Assembly: GCA_036015235.1 (NCBI GenBank)
Contig: CP107926.1
Location: forward strand, 2,294,001-2,358,000
Direction: 5' to 3'
DNA: 64,000 nt
Source: Streptomyces sp. NBC_00433
Lineage (GTDB): Bacteria > Actinomycetota > Actinomycetes > Streptomycetales > Streptomycetaceae
Part shown: piece after piece, positions 8,779-17,525 of the stretch
Layout of the letters: the number at the start of each line of letters is the position of its first letter
Position numbering within the stretch: position 1 is the first letter of the stretch
Made by a program: the position numbers and the translations under genes
Notes under the pieces: model-generated
The model's database searches: none
What the model saw: only the letters and a program-made list of their open reading frames with translations
What the model was told of the DNA's origin: nothing

Positions 8779-9090
8779 ATGATCAGCCCGACCCTGGCCT
8801 GCGTGACCACCACGCACGCAGCCACCGCAGCAGCCGTGCTCTTCACCGCCCCCAGCCTCCCGCCCTCGGCCGAAGCCAGGGCACAGGGGGTGCACGCCGC
8901 CGACGTACTGGTGGCAATCCCCGACGGAGGCGACCCCCTCCGTCTGCGCCCGCAGCCCCCGCCCACCCGCCGGACCAACGCGGCGCGCCTGGTCCAGGCC
9001 CTGGCCGCACTGCCGCGTCACAGCGTCGTCCTCACCGGCGGCATACCCGGCACCACGTGTCCGATGAACGCACTCGCCGACGCCTACTGA
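8779..9090 (+). CDS. Hypothetical small protein
   Basis: A 103-residue protein of unknown function. ATG at 8779 has a GAGG-type site. It contains ADVLVAIPDGGDPLRLRP and LPRHSVVLTGGIPGT, hints of a small alpha/beta fold, with a Pro/Arg-rich linker between. It lies between two hairpin regions (8659-8683 and 9135-9226), so it may be transcribed on its own. Codon use fits the neighbours, which supports it being real, but nothing else does. Confidence 0.45.
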   Translation: MISPTLACVTTTHAATAAAVLFTAPSLPPSAEARAQGVHAADVLVAIPDGGDPLRLRPQPPPTRRTNAARLVQALAALPRHSVVLTGGIPGTTCPMNALADAY

Positions 9091-9134
9091 CCACCCGTCG
9101 CCCGCGCGCGAACCTGCGGGCCGATCCCACGACC

Positions 9135-9226
9135 GGCTCGCTGCCGGAGATGCGCACCGGTTCCCCCGTACCGGCGCGGGCAGCGAGCCACCGGCCGCCG
9201 CCGCCCTCGTCACCGGCGGCGGCCGG
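9135..9226. terminator. Two successive large hairpins in a 173-base intergenic gap
   Basis: First inverted repeat: GGCTCGCTGCC (9135-9145) with GGCAGCGAGCC (9179-9189), 11 perfect pairs enclosing a 33-base loop. Second: CCGGCCGCCGCCG (9191-9203) with CGGCGGCGGCCGG (9214-9226), 13 perfect pairs and a 10-base loop. They sit immediately before the next gene at 9264. They could terminate the upstream transcript or act as a 5' leader structure for the downstream one. Confidence 0.5.
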
Positions 9227-9263
9227 CCCCCACTACGAGACGACCGCATTCGATCGAGGACCC

Positions 9264-10085
9264 ATGAACGCCCTGCCAGATACTGACTTGTCAGCACAAC
9301 TCTTCACCGGATCCGGCACGTTCCCGGCGACCCGCGAGTTCGAGGAAACCCTCTGGGCACCGCTGGGCCGACTGCGCACCGCCGCCCGGACCGCGGGACT
9401 GCACCTGCTCCTCGGCAACCCCGACGAGGTGAGCGGCGGCGACCGCCTGGCGCTCGGAGACGCCGACGAAACCACCGTCCTCGAGCTGGCCGCCGTCCTC
9501 ACCAGCGCCGCCACCGCCACCGCCCCCGCTCCCGAGACGCCCGGTCTCGCCGGCGCCGCGGCGTGGCTGGGGACCTGTGCCCAGGCCGCCGGTGTCGAAC
9601 TGCGCCTGGGAGGACCGAGGACGGCGCCCGGCGGACGGGAGGTGCTGTCGCTCGGCGATGCCGACCACAGCACCCTCACGCGCCTGGCCCACGTGATCGA
9701 GCAGCACTTGGCCGGCCTTCACCAGGCCGAAGACGCCCTACGGCGGGCGCTGGAGAAGATCGGCGTGACCGCTGATCAGGTCGCCGCCCACGCAGGCGCC
9801 ATAGACCTGGGCGACGTCACGATCCCCGAAGGCGTGGTGCTGCTGCGCCAGCTCGTGCCGACCGGCTGGATCCAGGAGATCGATCCGGACGACCAGAGCG
9901 CCGGCGAAGACCTCGCCGCCCGCCTCACCCATGCCGTCCAGAAGATCACCGGCGGCGGGTTCCTCGACGCCGCCTACACGCCCTACTGCCGCTACTGTCA
10001 CGGCGGACCCGCACTCCTCCTGGGACGGCTGCGTCCCCGGTACGCCCGGAGCCTGACCGCTCACATCGCCGGGGCCGCCGCATGA
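9264..10085 (+). CDS. Unknown protein with internal duplication and C-terminal CRYC motif
   Basis: A 273-residue protein starting at ATG 9264. Residues of about 43-75 and 105-140 repeat the same pattern: LHLLLGNP...GDRLALGDADETTV and VELRLGGP...GREVLSLGDADHSTL, an internal duplication. The C-terminal third is helical, then carries YCRYCHGGPALLLGRL near residues 245-262. The same C-R-Y-C-x-G-x-P motif is present in the protein encoded at 10537-11241, so the two probably have a shared metal-binding or disulfide element. Function is unknown. The stop overlaps the start of the next gene, so they form one operon. Confidence 0.6.
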   Translation: MNALPDTDLSAQLFTGSGTFPATREFEETLWAPLGRLRTAARTAGLHLLLGNPDEVSGGDRLALGDADETTVLELAAVLTSAATATAPAPETPGLAGAAAWLGTCAQAAGVELRLGGPRTAPGGREVLSLGDADHSTLTRLAHVIEQHLAGLHQAEDALRRALEKIGVTADQVAAHAGAIDLGDVTIPEGVVLLRQLVPTGWIQEIDPDDQSAGEDLAARLTHAVQKITGGGFLDAAYTPYCRYCHGGPALLLGRLRPRYARSLTAHIAGAAA

Positions 10086-10528
10086 GCCGGCCCACAGCCG
10101 ATCGCCTGGCCGACGAGGCCGGCCGGTGTCTGGCCGAACGGAAGGCGGAGGGCGCCTGGCAGGGCTTGCACGACCGGGCGCTCACCTACCTCACCCGCTT
10201 GTCCACCCAGCAGCTCGGCGCTCCAGTGATCGCGTGCCTCGACCTGGCCCGCGACGATGGCCCGTTACTCGAACAAGCCGCCCGCGCCCTGGCGATCAGA
10301 GCCGCCGGGAACTTGGACGCGGTGGCGCACATGATGCTCGCGTACCCCACACACGGCCCCGACGCCCGGGTGGACCGGCTCGTGGCCGGCCAGCGCCTCC
10401 TGCCTGTCTTCCGTCATGTGGAGGTCGGCGATGCCCAGGAGTGGCCCGATCACGACTTCGTGCTGGGCCGCACGTCCCGCAGCCGGCTTGCGGCCCTGCC
10501 GTCCGCCCCCGCCGCTTCCGCGGCCTGA
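10082..10528 (+). CDS. Hypothetical helical protein
   Basis: A 148-residue, mainly helical protein without recognised motifs. It starts with an ATGA overlap on the preceding CRYC-motif gene and is followed after eight bases by the second CRYC-motif gene. This placement suggests a function in the same process. Residues 1-110 are Ala/Leu-rich amphipathic helices; the last 20 residues are Ser/Ala/Pro-rich. There is no membrane segment. Confidence 0.6.
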   Translation: MSRPTADRLADEAGRCLAERKAEGAWQGLHDRALTYLTRLSTQQLGAPVIACLDLARDDGPLLEQAARALAIRAAGNLDAVAHMMLAYPTHGPDARVDRLVAGQRLLPVFRHVEVGDAQEWPDHDFVLGRTSRSRLAALPSAPAASAA

Positions 10529-10536
10529 CCGGGGAC

Positions 10537-11241
10537 ATGGACATGCCCGATTCGGTTCCGTACATCACGCTCCGCAAGGGCGAACAGGACATCAGCGACC
10601 AGGCGCTGATCCTGCGCTATCGCCCGGGCAGCGCCAGTCTCGGTATTCCCCCGGCCGCCGCCCTCCGCTATCGCGACGAACGGCCCGAAGACCGCGACCA
10701 CGAGGGCATCCTGTACGCCCGCGTCACCCAGAGCCTGAACGCGGCCGGGTGGCCGGTCGGCCGGCCCATCTGGCCGACGGTGCATCCCGCCCGGCAGCGC
10801 GAGTGCATGGGCGAGATGCTCTGCCGCTACTGCAAGGGCGAACCCAGCCACACCGACGCCGGGACGCTGTTCCTGGACGTTGCCGGAGAGCAGGCCCAGG
10901 CCAAGCCGCGCTGGCCCGAGGGGTCCTTCACCTACCAGCCGCCACTGTGCTTGCCGCACGCCAAGGAAGCGGTCGATCGGTGTGGATACGGGCATCGCGT
11001 CGGTGGCTTCACCGCACTGCGCGTCCGAGAGTCCCGCTGGCATGGCGTGCTCGGCACCCCGTACCAGGACTCCGGCGGCCTCCCCAGGGCCACCCGTACC
11101 CGCGCCGACCGGGACGCCGACGTCATCCCGTTCACTCATCCCCACCGGCGGCTGTTCCTCGGCACGCAGTACGCAATCGCCCTGCACGACGTCACGGTCG
11201 TCGACCTCGCCGCCGAATTCGCCGCCGCCGGCCTCACCTGA
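10537..11241 (+). CDS. Unknown protein with CRYC motif
   Basis: A 234-residue protein from ATG 10537 (a second ATG at 10543 also fits). Residues of about 90-110 read EMLCRYCKGEPSHTDAGTLFLD, recalling the CRYCHGGPALL of the gene two upstream, followed by a lone Cys-His (PLCLPHAKEAVDRCGYGHR) that could complete a metal site. In overall look, with CxxC, CxxH and C residues spaced along it, it resembles zinc-binding proteins more than enzymes. I do not recognise the family. It lies in the unknown block before the EEP and NUDIX genes. Confidence 0.6.
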   Translation: MDMPDSVPYITLRKGEQDISDQALILRYRPGSASLGIPPAAALRYRDERPEDRDHEGILYARVTQSLNAAGWPVGRPIWPTVHPARQRECMGEMLCRYCKGEPSHTDAGTLFLDVAGEQAQAKPRWPEGSFTYQPPLCLPHAKEAVDRCGYGHRVGGFTALRVRESRWHGVLGTPYQDSGGLPRATRTRADRDADVIPFTHPHRRLFLGTQYAIALHDVTVVDLAAEFAAAGLT

Positions 11242-11271
11242 CCGCTCCATCCCACTACCGAAAGAATCGCC

Positions 11272-12194
11272 GTGTCCTTACCGCCTGTCGTAGCCGTCTC
11301 CTGGAACGTGGAGAAGGGCGAGAACCTGCACCAGGCAGCCGACTGGGTCCGCGCCCAGAGCCCGGACATCTTCCTCATGCAGGAGCTCCAGCCCGGCCAG
11401 GGCGAGATCGTCACCGAACTGACCGCAATGACCGGCTACATCGCCGCGCCCACCGCCCAGAGCAGCAACGACAACGCCATCTTCCTGCGTGAGTGCAGCC
11501 CCCTGGTCTTCGACGAGGAGTTCCTCCACCCCTGGGCGCCCTGGCACGCTCCCGCCAACGTCGCCGTCCGCCTCCGCGACGAGGACGAAACCCTCAGCCC
11601 ACGGCGGATCAGCACCGCCAGCGCCCACCTGTGCTACTGGTCCCCACAGATCAGACTCGCCGAAGCCCAGTGGCTGTCCACCCTGTCCAAAGCAGGCTGG
11701 CTCGCCATGGTCTTCGGCGACTGGAATTCCTACCGGACTGGCGAAGGCGGACCGTGGGACGACTACGCCGACAAGGCGTTCGTCGCCAACCGCACCCGCC
11801 GCGCCCCGACGGAAGCCGGGTCTCCGATGACGAGCCCGACCGCGCCATGACGGACGCCGGATACGTCGAGCTGGCCCGGCACGCCGCCGACCGCCTCGGC
11901 CAGCCCGACGCCACGCGGCCCACCTCCGGCTACCGCAACCACCCGGGACGCCCTACCGGCCTGCCTCCTCACACCATCGACCGCGGCTATCTCTCCGGCG
12001 AACTCGTCCCCGCCCTGACGGCCTTCGAAGTCTGCGACACCCCCGGCCTGCGGGCAATCAGCGACCACCTGCCGCAGCGCGCCACCTTCGACACCGCTGT
12101 CCTTCGGGAGATCCTCCACCGCCCCGCCCGGGTCTACGAGCCGAACACCCTCGCATCCGGCCCCCTCCCCACCGGCGGGAAACCACATGAGTAG
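11272..12194 (+). pseudogene. Endonuclease/exonuclease/phosphatase (EEP) protein, frame broken
   Basis: The N-terminal frame (GTG 11272 to stop 11850) has the EEP landmarks VSWNVEKGE, LMQELQPG and VFGDWNSYR. The rest of the protein is in the next frame from about 11808 to 12194: DGSRVSDDEPDRAMTDAG, the IDRGYLSG region and the terminal ISDHLPQRA with the catalytic Asp-His. Alignment by eye with the intact paralogue at 12741-13649 (PDGTRVPDTEPDKTLRDAE) shows that one missing base in the C-run at 11804-11807 explains the break. Catalytic residues are split over both halves, so it works only if the break is an assembly error or is bypassed. The second part overlaps the NUDIX start by eight bases. 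Confidence 0.8.
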
Positions 12195-12753
12195 CGCACT
12201 GACGCAACCGGACCAACCACACGCGGCAGACCGCATCCGGAGCACGCCCAGCCCTCGGCTCGTCCAACATGAGACCGATGAGCTGAACACGCCGATTTCC
12301 GCCACCTCGCTCCCCGCCGTGCGGCCCACCGTGGCCGCAGCCGTGATCCTGCACGGCAGACACGTCCTGCTGATACGCCGCCGGGTCCCCGAAGGCTCCC
12401 TGTCCTGGCAGTTCCCCGCCGGAGGCATCAAGCCCGGCGAGACCGCTGCAGACGCCGTGGTCCGCGAGACGCTCGAAGAGGCCGGCGTGCTGGCCGCCGC
12501 GATCGTGCCCTTGGGTGAGCGGGTCCACCCGGGCACCCGTCAGCCCATGGCGTACGTCGCGTGCCAGTACCTGGACGGCACCGCGTACGAAGCAGCTCCT
12601 GCAGAGGTCGCCGAGGTCGCCTGGGCACGCATCCCGGACCTTGGCCGCTACATCCCGCTCGGCGACATCTTCGGCCCGGCACGGACATACCTCCTGGCCT
12701 GCTCCTACCCCGGCCAAACCGACGACAGAGAGGTCTCACCATGCGCACCCTGA
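12187..12753 (+). CDS. NUDIX hydrolase
   Basis: A 188-residue protein with a complete NUDIX box (GGIKPGETAADAVVRETLEEAG, residues about 78-99), matching G-x5-E-x7-R-E-x-x-E-E-x-G. The first 45 residues are a low-conservation extension. NUDIX enzymes cleave nucleoside-diphosphate-linked molecules; the box does not identify the substrate. The start overlaps the broken EEP gene and the end overlaps the intact EEP gene by 13 bases, so NUDIX and EEP proteins are made together. That fits a route acting on a nucleotide or phosphoester. Confidence 0.9.
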   Translation: MSSALTQPDQPHAADRIRSTPSPRLVQHETDELNTPISATSLPAVRPTVAAAVILHGRHVLLIRRRVPEGSLSWQFPAGGIKPGETAADAVVRETLEEAGVLAAAIVPLGERVHPGTRQPMAYVACQYLDGTAYEAAPAEVAEVAWARIPDLGRYIPLGDIFGPARTYLLACSYPGQTDDREVSPCAP

Positions 12754-13649
12754 CCCTGCTGAACTGGAACTTCGAGGACAACGGAGGCGGCGACCAGGCC
12801 AAGTGGGCCAAGGGCCACGACCTGCTGGCCAGCCTCAACCCCGACCTGCTCCTCCGGCAGGAACCCTGGGACGCCGCCGACAACGGCCACACGATCCACA
12901 ACCAGCAGGAGGACGTCCTGGGCCTGCGCGGATGGATCGGCGCCCGCTCGCGCACCGCCGTGTACGCCGACCCCACCCTCTTCGCACCGGTCCGGGACTG
13001 GCAGGACAAGGTCGCACCCATGTGGGTGCAGCCGCCCACGCCGGTGCTGCTGCGCTATAGGCCGGCTGGCAGCACCGCCATGCCCTTCGTCGCCGTGTCC
13101 TACCACCTGCACTACTGCTCCGTCACCAACCGGGCTTCCGAGGCACAGTCGCTGACCGCGTACGCCGACAGGAAATGGAAGACGCACGACGGCCGGAAGA
13201 TCACCCCGCCCATCCTGGCCGGCGGCGACAACAACTCCTACCCCCACCAGGACCTTCCCGGCGCCCCCGCCCTGCCGGATCTGTCCTCCATCAAGGACAA
13301 GCGGCACATGGTTCACCGCTCCCGCCTGCTCCCGGACGGAACCCGCGTCCCGGACACCGAACCCGACAAGACCCTGCGCGACGCCGAACTCTTCGACCTC
13401 GCCCGCTACTGGGCAGAGAAGTCCGGCGACACCAGCGCGGTCGCCCGCACGGTGAACGCCAGCGACACCCACGGCCCGGACGCGAGGATAGACCGCGTCT
13501 ACGGCAGCACGCACTTCCTGCCCGCAGTGATAGGGGTCGACGTCATCGAGGTGGACCCCGCTCTCTCCGACCACCACGTCGTCCGCGTCAAACTCGACCG
13601 CGACGTCCTAGCCGACATCCTCAACGAGCAGCAGGAACTGGACGCCTGA
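12741..13649 (+). CDS. EEP-family hydrolase (endonuclease/exonuclease/phosphatase)
   Basis: A 302-residue protein with all expected EEP motifs: LNWNFEDNGGGD at the start, DLLLRQEPWD (metal-binding Glu), LAGGDNNSYPHQD (Asp/Asn), DARIDRVYG, and PALSDHHVVRVKL with the catalytic Asp-His. It should hydrolyse a phosphodiester or phosphomonoester using a divalent metal. No signal peptide is present, so it is cytoplasmic. ATG at 12741 has AGAGAGG upstream and overlaps the NUDIX gene. It is a paralogue of the frame-broken gene at 11272-12194, so the pair arose by duplication. Confidence 0.88.
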   Translation: MRTLTLLNWNFEDNGGGDQAKWAKGHDLLASLNPDLLLRQEPWDAADNGHTIHNQQEDVLGLRGWIGARSRTAVYADPTLFAPVRDWQDKVAPMWVQPPTPVLLRYRPAGSTAMPFVAVSYHLHYCSVTNRASEAQSLTAYADRKWKTHDGRKITPPILAGGDNNSYPHQDLPGAPALPDLSSIKDKRHMVHRSRLLPDGTRVPDTEPDKTLRDAELFDLARYWAEKSGDTSAVARTVNASDTHGPDARIDRVYGSTHFLPAVIGVDVIEVDPALSDHHVVRVKLDRDVLADILNEQQELDA

Positions 13650-13717
13650 CCCGCCGTGTCCCTGACACCCGGCCGCGTTCTCAAATGGCTGCCAGCCGTC
13701 CTGGCGGAAGGAAACCG

Positions 13718-14236
13718 GTGACCGCGACACCGCCGGGAAGCGCGGCGCACACCTGGCCGCCATGCCCACACGGGTCCAAGGCGTTGCTGCGCGACCACCT
13801 GGGACGCCTGGCCCTGGTCAAACCCCGCTACAACGACCGCCGGTATTACCTGGTCGGCGGCGGCCTCGAGCCGGGGGAGGACTTCGAGCATGCGCTAACC
13901 CGGGAGGTCTGGGAAGAAACCGGCCTGCACCGGGATCCCGGCCGGCTCCTCGTCGTGGTGCAGGTTCCCGCCGATGAAGAACGCGGCAAGCCAGCCGGGA
14001 TCGACCTGATCTTCGACGTGGAGCCGCTGGCGCCCGGAGAGAGGGAGGCGATCCGCCTGCCCCCGGACGAACTGGGCGATGTCCAGTTCATCGCCTTCGA
14101 AGACATCGACCAGTGGACCCTGCCACCGCTGGCGCGCGCCGTCCGCGCCGCCCAGCGCGCCCTCGTCCAGGGCGTGACCTTCGTGCTGCCCCCCTACCCA
14201 CCCGACCATCCCTTTCCGTCTCCCGTCGCGCGCTGA
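13718..14236 (+). CDS. NUDIX hydrolase
   Basis: A 172-residue protein with a NUDIX box GGGLEPGEDFEHALTREVWEETG (residues about 47-69). The GTG at 13718 has GGAAGGAA seven bases upstream and is preferred over ATG 13685. The Cys/His pair in WPPCPHGSKALL near the N-terminus precedes the fold. It is the second NUDIX gene within 1.5 kb and differs clearly from the first one, so it is not a recent copy. It is followed after 43 bases by the ATP-grasp ligase gene. Confidence 0.9.
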   Translation: MTATPPGSAAHTWPPCPHGSKALLRDHLGRLALVKPRYNDRRYYLVGGGLEPGEDFEHALTREVWEETGLHRDPGRLLVVVQVPADEERGKPAGIDLIFDVEPLAPGEREAIRLPPDELGDVQFIAFEDIDQWTLPPLARAVRAAQRALVQGVTFVLPPYPPDHPFPSPVAR

Positions 14237-14279
14237 CCTCAGAGCACACCGATCCTGATCTCGAAGGAGCCCCAGTCTC

Positions 14280-15248
14280 ATGTCCGCACTGCCCGCACAG
14301 CTGCGTGTCGGAGTCCTCTACGGTGGCGATTCGCCCGAACGACCGGGGTCCATCGCTTCCGCCGAAGCCGCAGCGAAGTCCCTCGCGTGCCAGGCCCAGG
14401 ATCTGGGCGGGCTGAGCGCCGAACTGGTCGACCTGCGCGGCCTGGACCTGACCGGGCTGCGCAGCCGTATCGACGTGGCGCTGCTGGCCTGCCACGGCCT
14501 GGGAGGTGAGGACGGCAAGATCCAGGGCACGCTGGACACACTAGGCATCCCCTATACCGGTTCCGGCGTGCAAGCCTCGGCCATCGGCATGGACAAGATG
14601 CGCTTCAAGACCGTCATCACGGCCGAAGGCATCGACACCCCGCGCTGGGTCCCGGCACCCGCCGGGCAGCCCCCGGAGATAACGCGGGCGGCGGTGGTGA
14701 GCCGGCTCGGGTTCCCGGTGTTCGTCAAGCCCGCAGCCGGCGGCGGGAGCCTGGGTGCCGGCATCGCCCAGGACGAAACCGCGCTCGACGACCTCCTGAC
14801 CACGGCCGGCCCGTACGGCTCCTTCATCGTCGAGGAGTACCTCGAAGGCACACCGGCGACGGTGGGCGTCGTGGACATCGACGGGGTGCCCACGCCGCTG
14901 CCGGTGCACACTGCGTTCACCGACCGCGCCTTCTACGACTATGAGGCCAAGCACGACATGTCGGCACGCAGGGAGGTCTGCCCCGCCGACCTGCCGCCGC
15001 TGGTGACGACGGCACTGCAGCAGACCGCGTTGCGGGTGCACCGCATCGTCGGTGCGCACGGCGTCAGCCGGGTGGACTTCCTCCTGGCGCCTTCCGGGCG
15101 CCGGCCGGTGCTGGAGATCAACACGGTGCCCGGCCTGTCCGAGCACGGCAACCTCGCCACCATGGCCGCCGCGGCCGGCCTGAGCTACGACGACCTCATC
15201 CGGCGTGTCCTGGCCACCGCGTTCACCAAGCCCGCTTACGTCCCGTAG
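14280..15248 (+). CDS. D-alanine-D-alanine-ligase-type ATP-grasp enzyme
   Basis: A 322-residue ATP-grasp ligase of Ddl length. Landmarks are VGVLYGGDSPER at the N-terminus (Ddl has GGxSxE), ALLACHGLGGEDGKIQGTLD (Ddl: HGxxGEDGxxQG), FVKPAAGGGSLGAG (nucleotide-binding loop) and RPVLEINTVPGLSEHG near residue 276-290 (metal-binding E and N). All these point to formation of a peptide bond between two small amino acids with ATP hydrolysis. A housekeeping Ddl is expected elsewhere in the genome, so this copy is probably specialised. The omega-loop Tyr region is not clear enough to judge the second substrate. It stands next to a C39-like peptidase and MurF. Confidence 0.9.
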   Translation: MSALPAQLRVGVLYGGDSPERPGSIASAEAAAKSLACQAQDLGGLSAELVDLRGLDLTGLRSRIDVALLACHGLGGEDGKIQGTLDTLGIPYTGSGVQASAIGMDKMRFKTVITAEGIDTPRWVPAPAGQPPEITRAAVVSRLGFPVFVKPAAGGGSLGAGIAQDETALDDLLTTAGPYGSFIVEEYLEGTPATVGVVDIDGVPTPLPVHTAFTDRAFYDYEAKHDMSARREVCPADLPPLVTTALQQTALRVHRIVGAHGVSRVDFLLAPSGRRPVLEINTVPGLSEHGNLATMAAAAGLSYDDLIRRVLATAFTKPAYVP

Positions 15249-15254
15249 CAGACT

Positions 15255-15902
15255 GTGACCATGACGCTGACCACCATCACCCACCCGGTGCCCTACTACA
15301 GCCAGTGGGAATCGGCCGCGCTGGTGCCAGATTTCATCTCCGGCACCAGCGCGGCCACCGACCCTCTGTGGCAGAAGTCCGGCGCCGACAGCCCCGAGGA
15401 ATACGCGTTCTGGGCCCCGCGGATCTGCGGCATGGCCTGCCTGCGCATGACGCTGGACTGGCTCGGCCACGAAGTCCCTCTCTCGGTCCCGCTGGTCCGC
15501 GAGGCCCTGGACGCCGGCGCGTACGTTCGCGACGGCGACGAGGTCAAGGGACTGATCTACGCTCCGTTCGCCCGCTGGGCGGCCGACCGCTTCGGCCTGC
15601 ACGCCCAGTGCCGCCCGGACCTGCCGGCCGGCGACATCCGCACGGAGGTCGCCGCCGGGCGAGTGGTGCTCCTGAGCGTCCACAAGTCCATCCGCGCCCT
15701 GGATCCGGCGCCGCCGCAGCGCGGCGGCCATCTGGTCCTGGCCGTCGGCGCCGGCCCCGACGCGGTCGTCATCCACAACCCGTCCGGCCTGCCCGGCCGC
15801 TCCCAGCAGTTCCACCACGTTCCCCTGGCCGACCTGGGCCGGTTCTACGCCGGCCGCGGTGTCGTCCTGGGCCCTGCTAACGGAAAGTGCAGCACCCGAT
15901 GA
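15255..15902 (+). CDS. C39-like cysteine peptidase family protein
   Basis: A 215-residue protein with papain-like landmarks of the peptidase C39_2 family: PRICGMACLRMTLDW (nucleophile Cys), GGHLVLAVGAG (His) and VIHNPSGLPG (Asn/Asp) in that order. No signal peptide is seen, so it is not an obvious secreted peptidase. It could cleave or transfer a peptide, or be a peptide-bond-forming relative. The start GTG 15255 has no strong binding site and lies seven bases after the ligase stop; ATG 15261 is possible. The stop overlaps the murF start (ATGA), so translation is coupled. Confidence 0.8.
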   Translation: MTMTLTTITHPVPYYSQWESAALVPDFISGTSAATDPLWQKSGADSPEEYAFWAPRICGMACLRMTLDWLGHEVPLSVPLVREALDAGAYVRDGDEVKGLIYAPFARWAADRFGLHAQCRPDLPAGDIRTEVAAGRVVLLSVHKSIRALDPAPPQRGGHLVLAVGAGPDAVVIHNPSGLPGRSQQFHHVPLADLGRFYAGRGVVLGPANGKCSTR

Positions 15903-17281
15903 TCGCCTTCTCCCTCGGTCGCCTGGCTTCGGCCGCCGGCGCACGCCTCGACCAGATCACCGACCCTGACACGTTGGTGACCGGGCCGTTCTCCTTCGAC
16001 TCCCGTGATGTCGCCGCCGGCGGATTGTTCGCATGCCTGCCCGGATCGGCCACCGACGGCCACGACTTCGCCGCCCAGGCGGTGTCCGCGGGCGCGGTCG
16101 CGGCGCTGGCGACCCGCCCGGTCGGCGTGCCGGCGCTGATCGTGCTCGACGTGCTTGCGGCGATGGCGGCCATCGCCGCCCAGATCGCAGCCGCCTACAC
16201 CGGGGTGGTGATCGGGCTGACCGGCTCGGCCGGGAAGACCACCACGAAGGACATCCTGCGGGCCATCCTCAGCCTCGACGGGAAGACGGTGGCCACCGAG
16301 AAATCGTTCAACAATGAACTGGGTTTCCCCACAACCGTCAGCCGCGTCCAGCCCGACACCGGGTATCTGGTTCTGGAAATGGGTGCCCGGGGCCCGGGCC
16401 ACATCGCCGCGCTGTGCAAGGTCGCGCCCCCCAACATCGCCACCGTTTTGGGCATCGGCTCCGCGCACATCGGAGAGTTCGGCAGCCGGGAGGCCATCGC
16501 GGCTGCCAAGGCTGAGATCGTCCAGACCCTCCCGCCGCTGGGGATGGCCGTCCTGAACGCCGACGACCCCCTGGTTCTGGCGATGGCCGACCAGACCGAA
16601 GCCGGGGTCATCACGTTCGGCACCAGCCCCGGCAGCACGGTGCGCGCGACCGATATTCGCACCGACGGCCAGGGGCGTCCGGGCTTCATCCTGCTGCACG
16701 GCGAGGAATCGGGCACAGTACAACTGCGAATCCACGGCCGCCACAACGTGACCAATGCGCTGGCCGCCGCGGCGACCGCACTGGCTGCCGGCGTGCCGTT
16801 CACCACCGTCCTGGCTGGGCTGGAAGCAGCGGAGATCGTCTCCGGCGACCGGATGCAGGTCACCACCCGCACCGACGGCGTGACCGTCATCAACGACACC
16901 TTCAACGCCTCCCCCGAGGCGATGCTCGCCGCGATCGAAGCCCTGGAGGACATCGCCGGCGCCGACCGCCGACGGGTCGCAGTCATCGGCGAGATGGCCG
17001 AACTCGGCGACCGGGCCGACACCTGGCACGCCACGGTGGCCGACCGCCTCACCGCCAGCGGCATCGACCACCTGATCACCGTCGGCGGGAAACACGCCCT
17101 CGCGCTCGCCGAGACCGCCCGTCAGGCCGGGATCACCGCGGAGCACGCCGAGACGGGGCAGTCCGTGGCCGAGCGGACCAACAAGGTGCTCCGGCCCGGC
17201 GATGTGCTCCTGATCAAAGGCTCCAACGCCCTGGGCCTCGGTGCCGTCGCGCGACAACTGACCGCGATGACAACCGCCTGA
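15899..17281 (+). CDS. murF: MurF-type UDP-N-acetylmuramoyl-tripeptide--D-Ala-D-Ala ligase
   Basis: A 460-residue Mur ligase. The ATP-binding loop GLTGSAGKTTTKDI is near residue 102, EKSFNNELGFP and MGARGPGHIA follow as in MurF, and INDTFNASPEAMLAA near 330-345 is the MurF form of the DxYNANP motif. Length and motif order agree with MurF rather than MurC, D or E. It adds a dipeptide to a UDP-linked acceptor. Together with the Ddl-type ligase it makes a complete dipeptide-making-and-adding pair. It is the last gene of the block; a hairpin follows at 17316-17337. A second housekeeping murF elsewhere is expected but not visible here. Confidence 0.92.
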   Translation: MIAFSLGRLASAAGARLDQITDPDTLVTGPFSFDSRDVAAGGLFACLPGSATDGHDFAAQAVSAGAVAALATRPVGVPALIVLDVLAAMAAIAAQIAAAYTGVVIGLTGSAGKTTTKDILRAILSLDGKTVATEKSFNNELGFPTTVSRVQPDTGYLVLEMGARGPGHIAALCKVAPPNIATVLGIGSAHIGEFGSREAIAAAKAEIVQTLPPLGMAVLNADDPLVLAMADQTEAGVITFGTSPGSTVRATDIRTDGQGRPGFILLHGEESGTVQLRIHGRHNVTNALAAAATALAAGVPFTTVLAGLEAAEIVSGDRMQVTTRTDGVTVINDTFNASPEAMLAAIEALEDIAGADRRRVAVIGEMAELGDRADTWHATVADRLTASGIDHLITVGGKHALALAETARQAGITAEHAETGQSVAERTNKVLRPGDVLLIKGSNALGLGAVARQLTAMTTA

Positions 17282-17315
17282 CCACGCCCGCAGCCCAAAT
17301 CTGACGCCTGGCCCC

Positions 17316-17337
17316 GTGCCGGGACGCAGTCCGGCAC
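17316..17337. terminator. Hairpin after murF
   Basis: GTGCCGG (17316-17322) pairs with CCGGCAC (17331-17337) over an eight-base loop, with partly matching C/G flanks. It lies 35 bases past the murF stop, so it is a weak terminator candidate separating the ligase block from the CRISPR block. Confidence 0.35.
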
Positions 17338-17525
17338 CGGGTCAGCCCGGTGAACGACCCGCGCCCCGGCCGCCGGTGATGTACGCCCACTTGCGGTGCC
17401 CTCACATCCCAACCTCCGCGCCCAGAGGATCACTTGGCCGTCCTGCCGAAGCGGCCCCGGGCGGTGATGTGCAGGTGACCCGCCGACCACCGAACCGACC
17501 CCGCGAACCACCCAGAGGAACAGCT

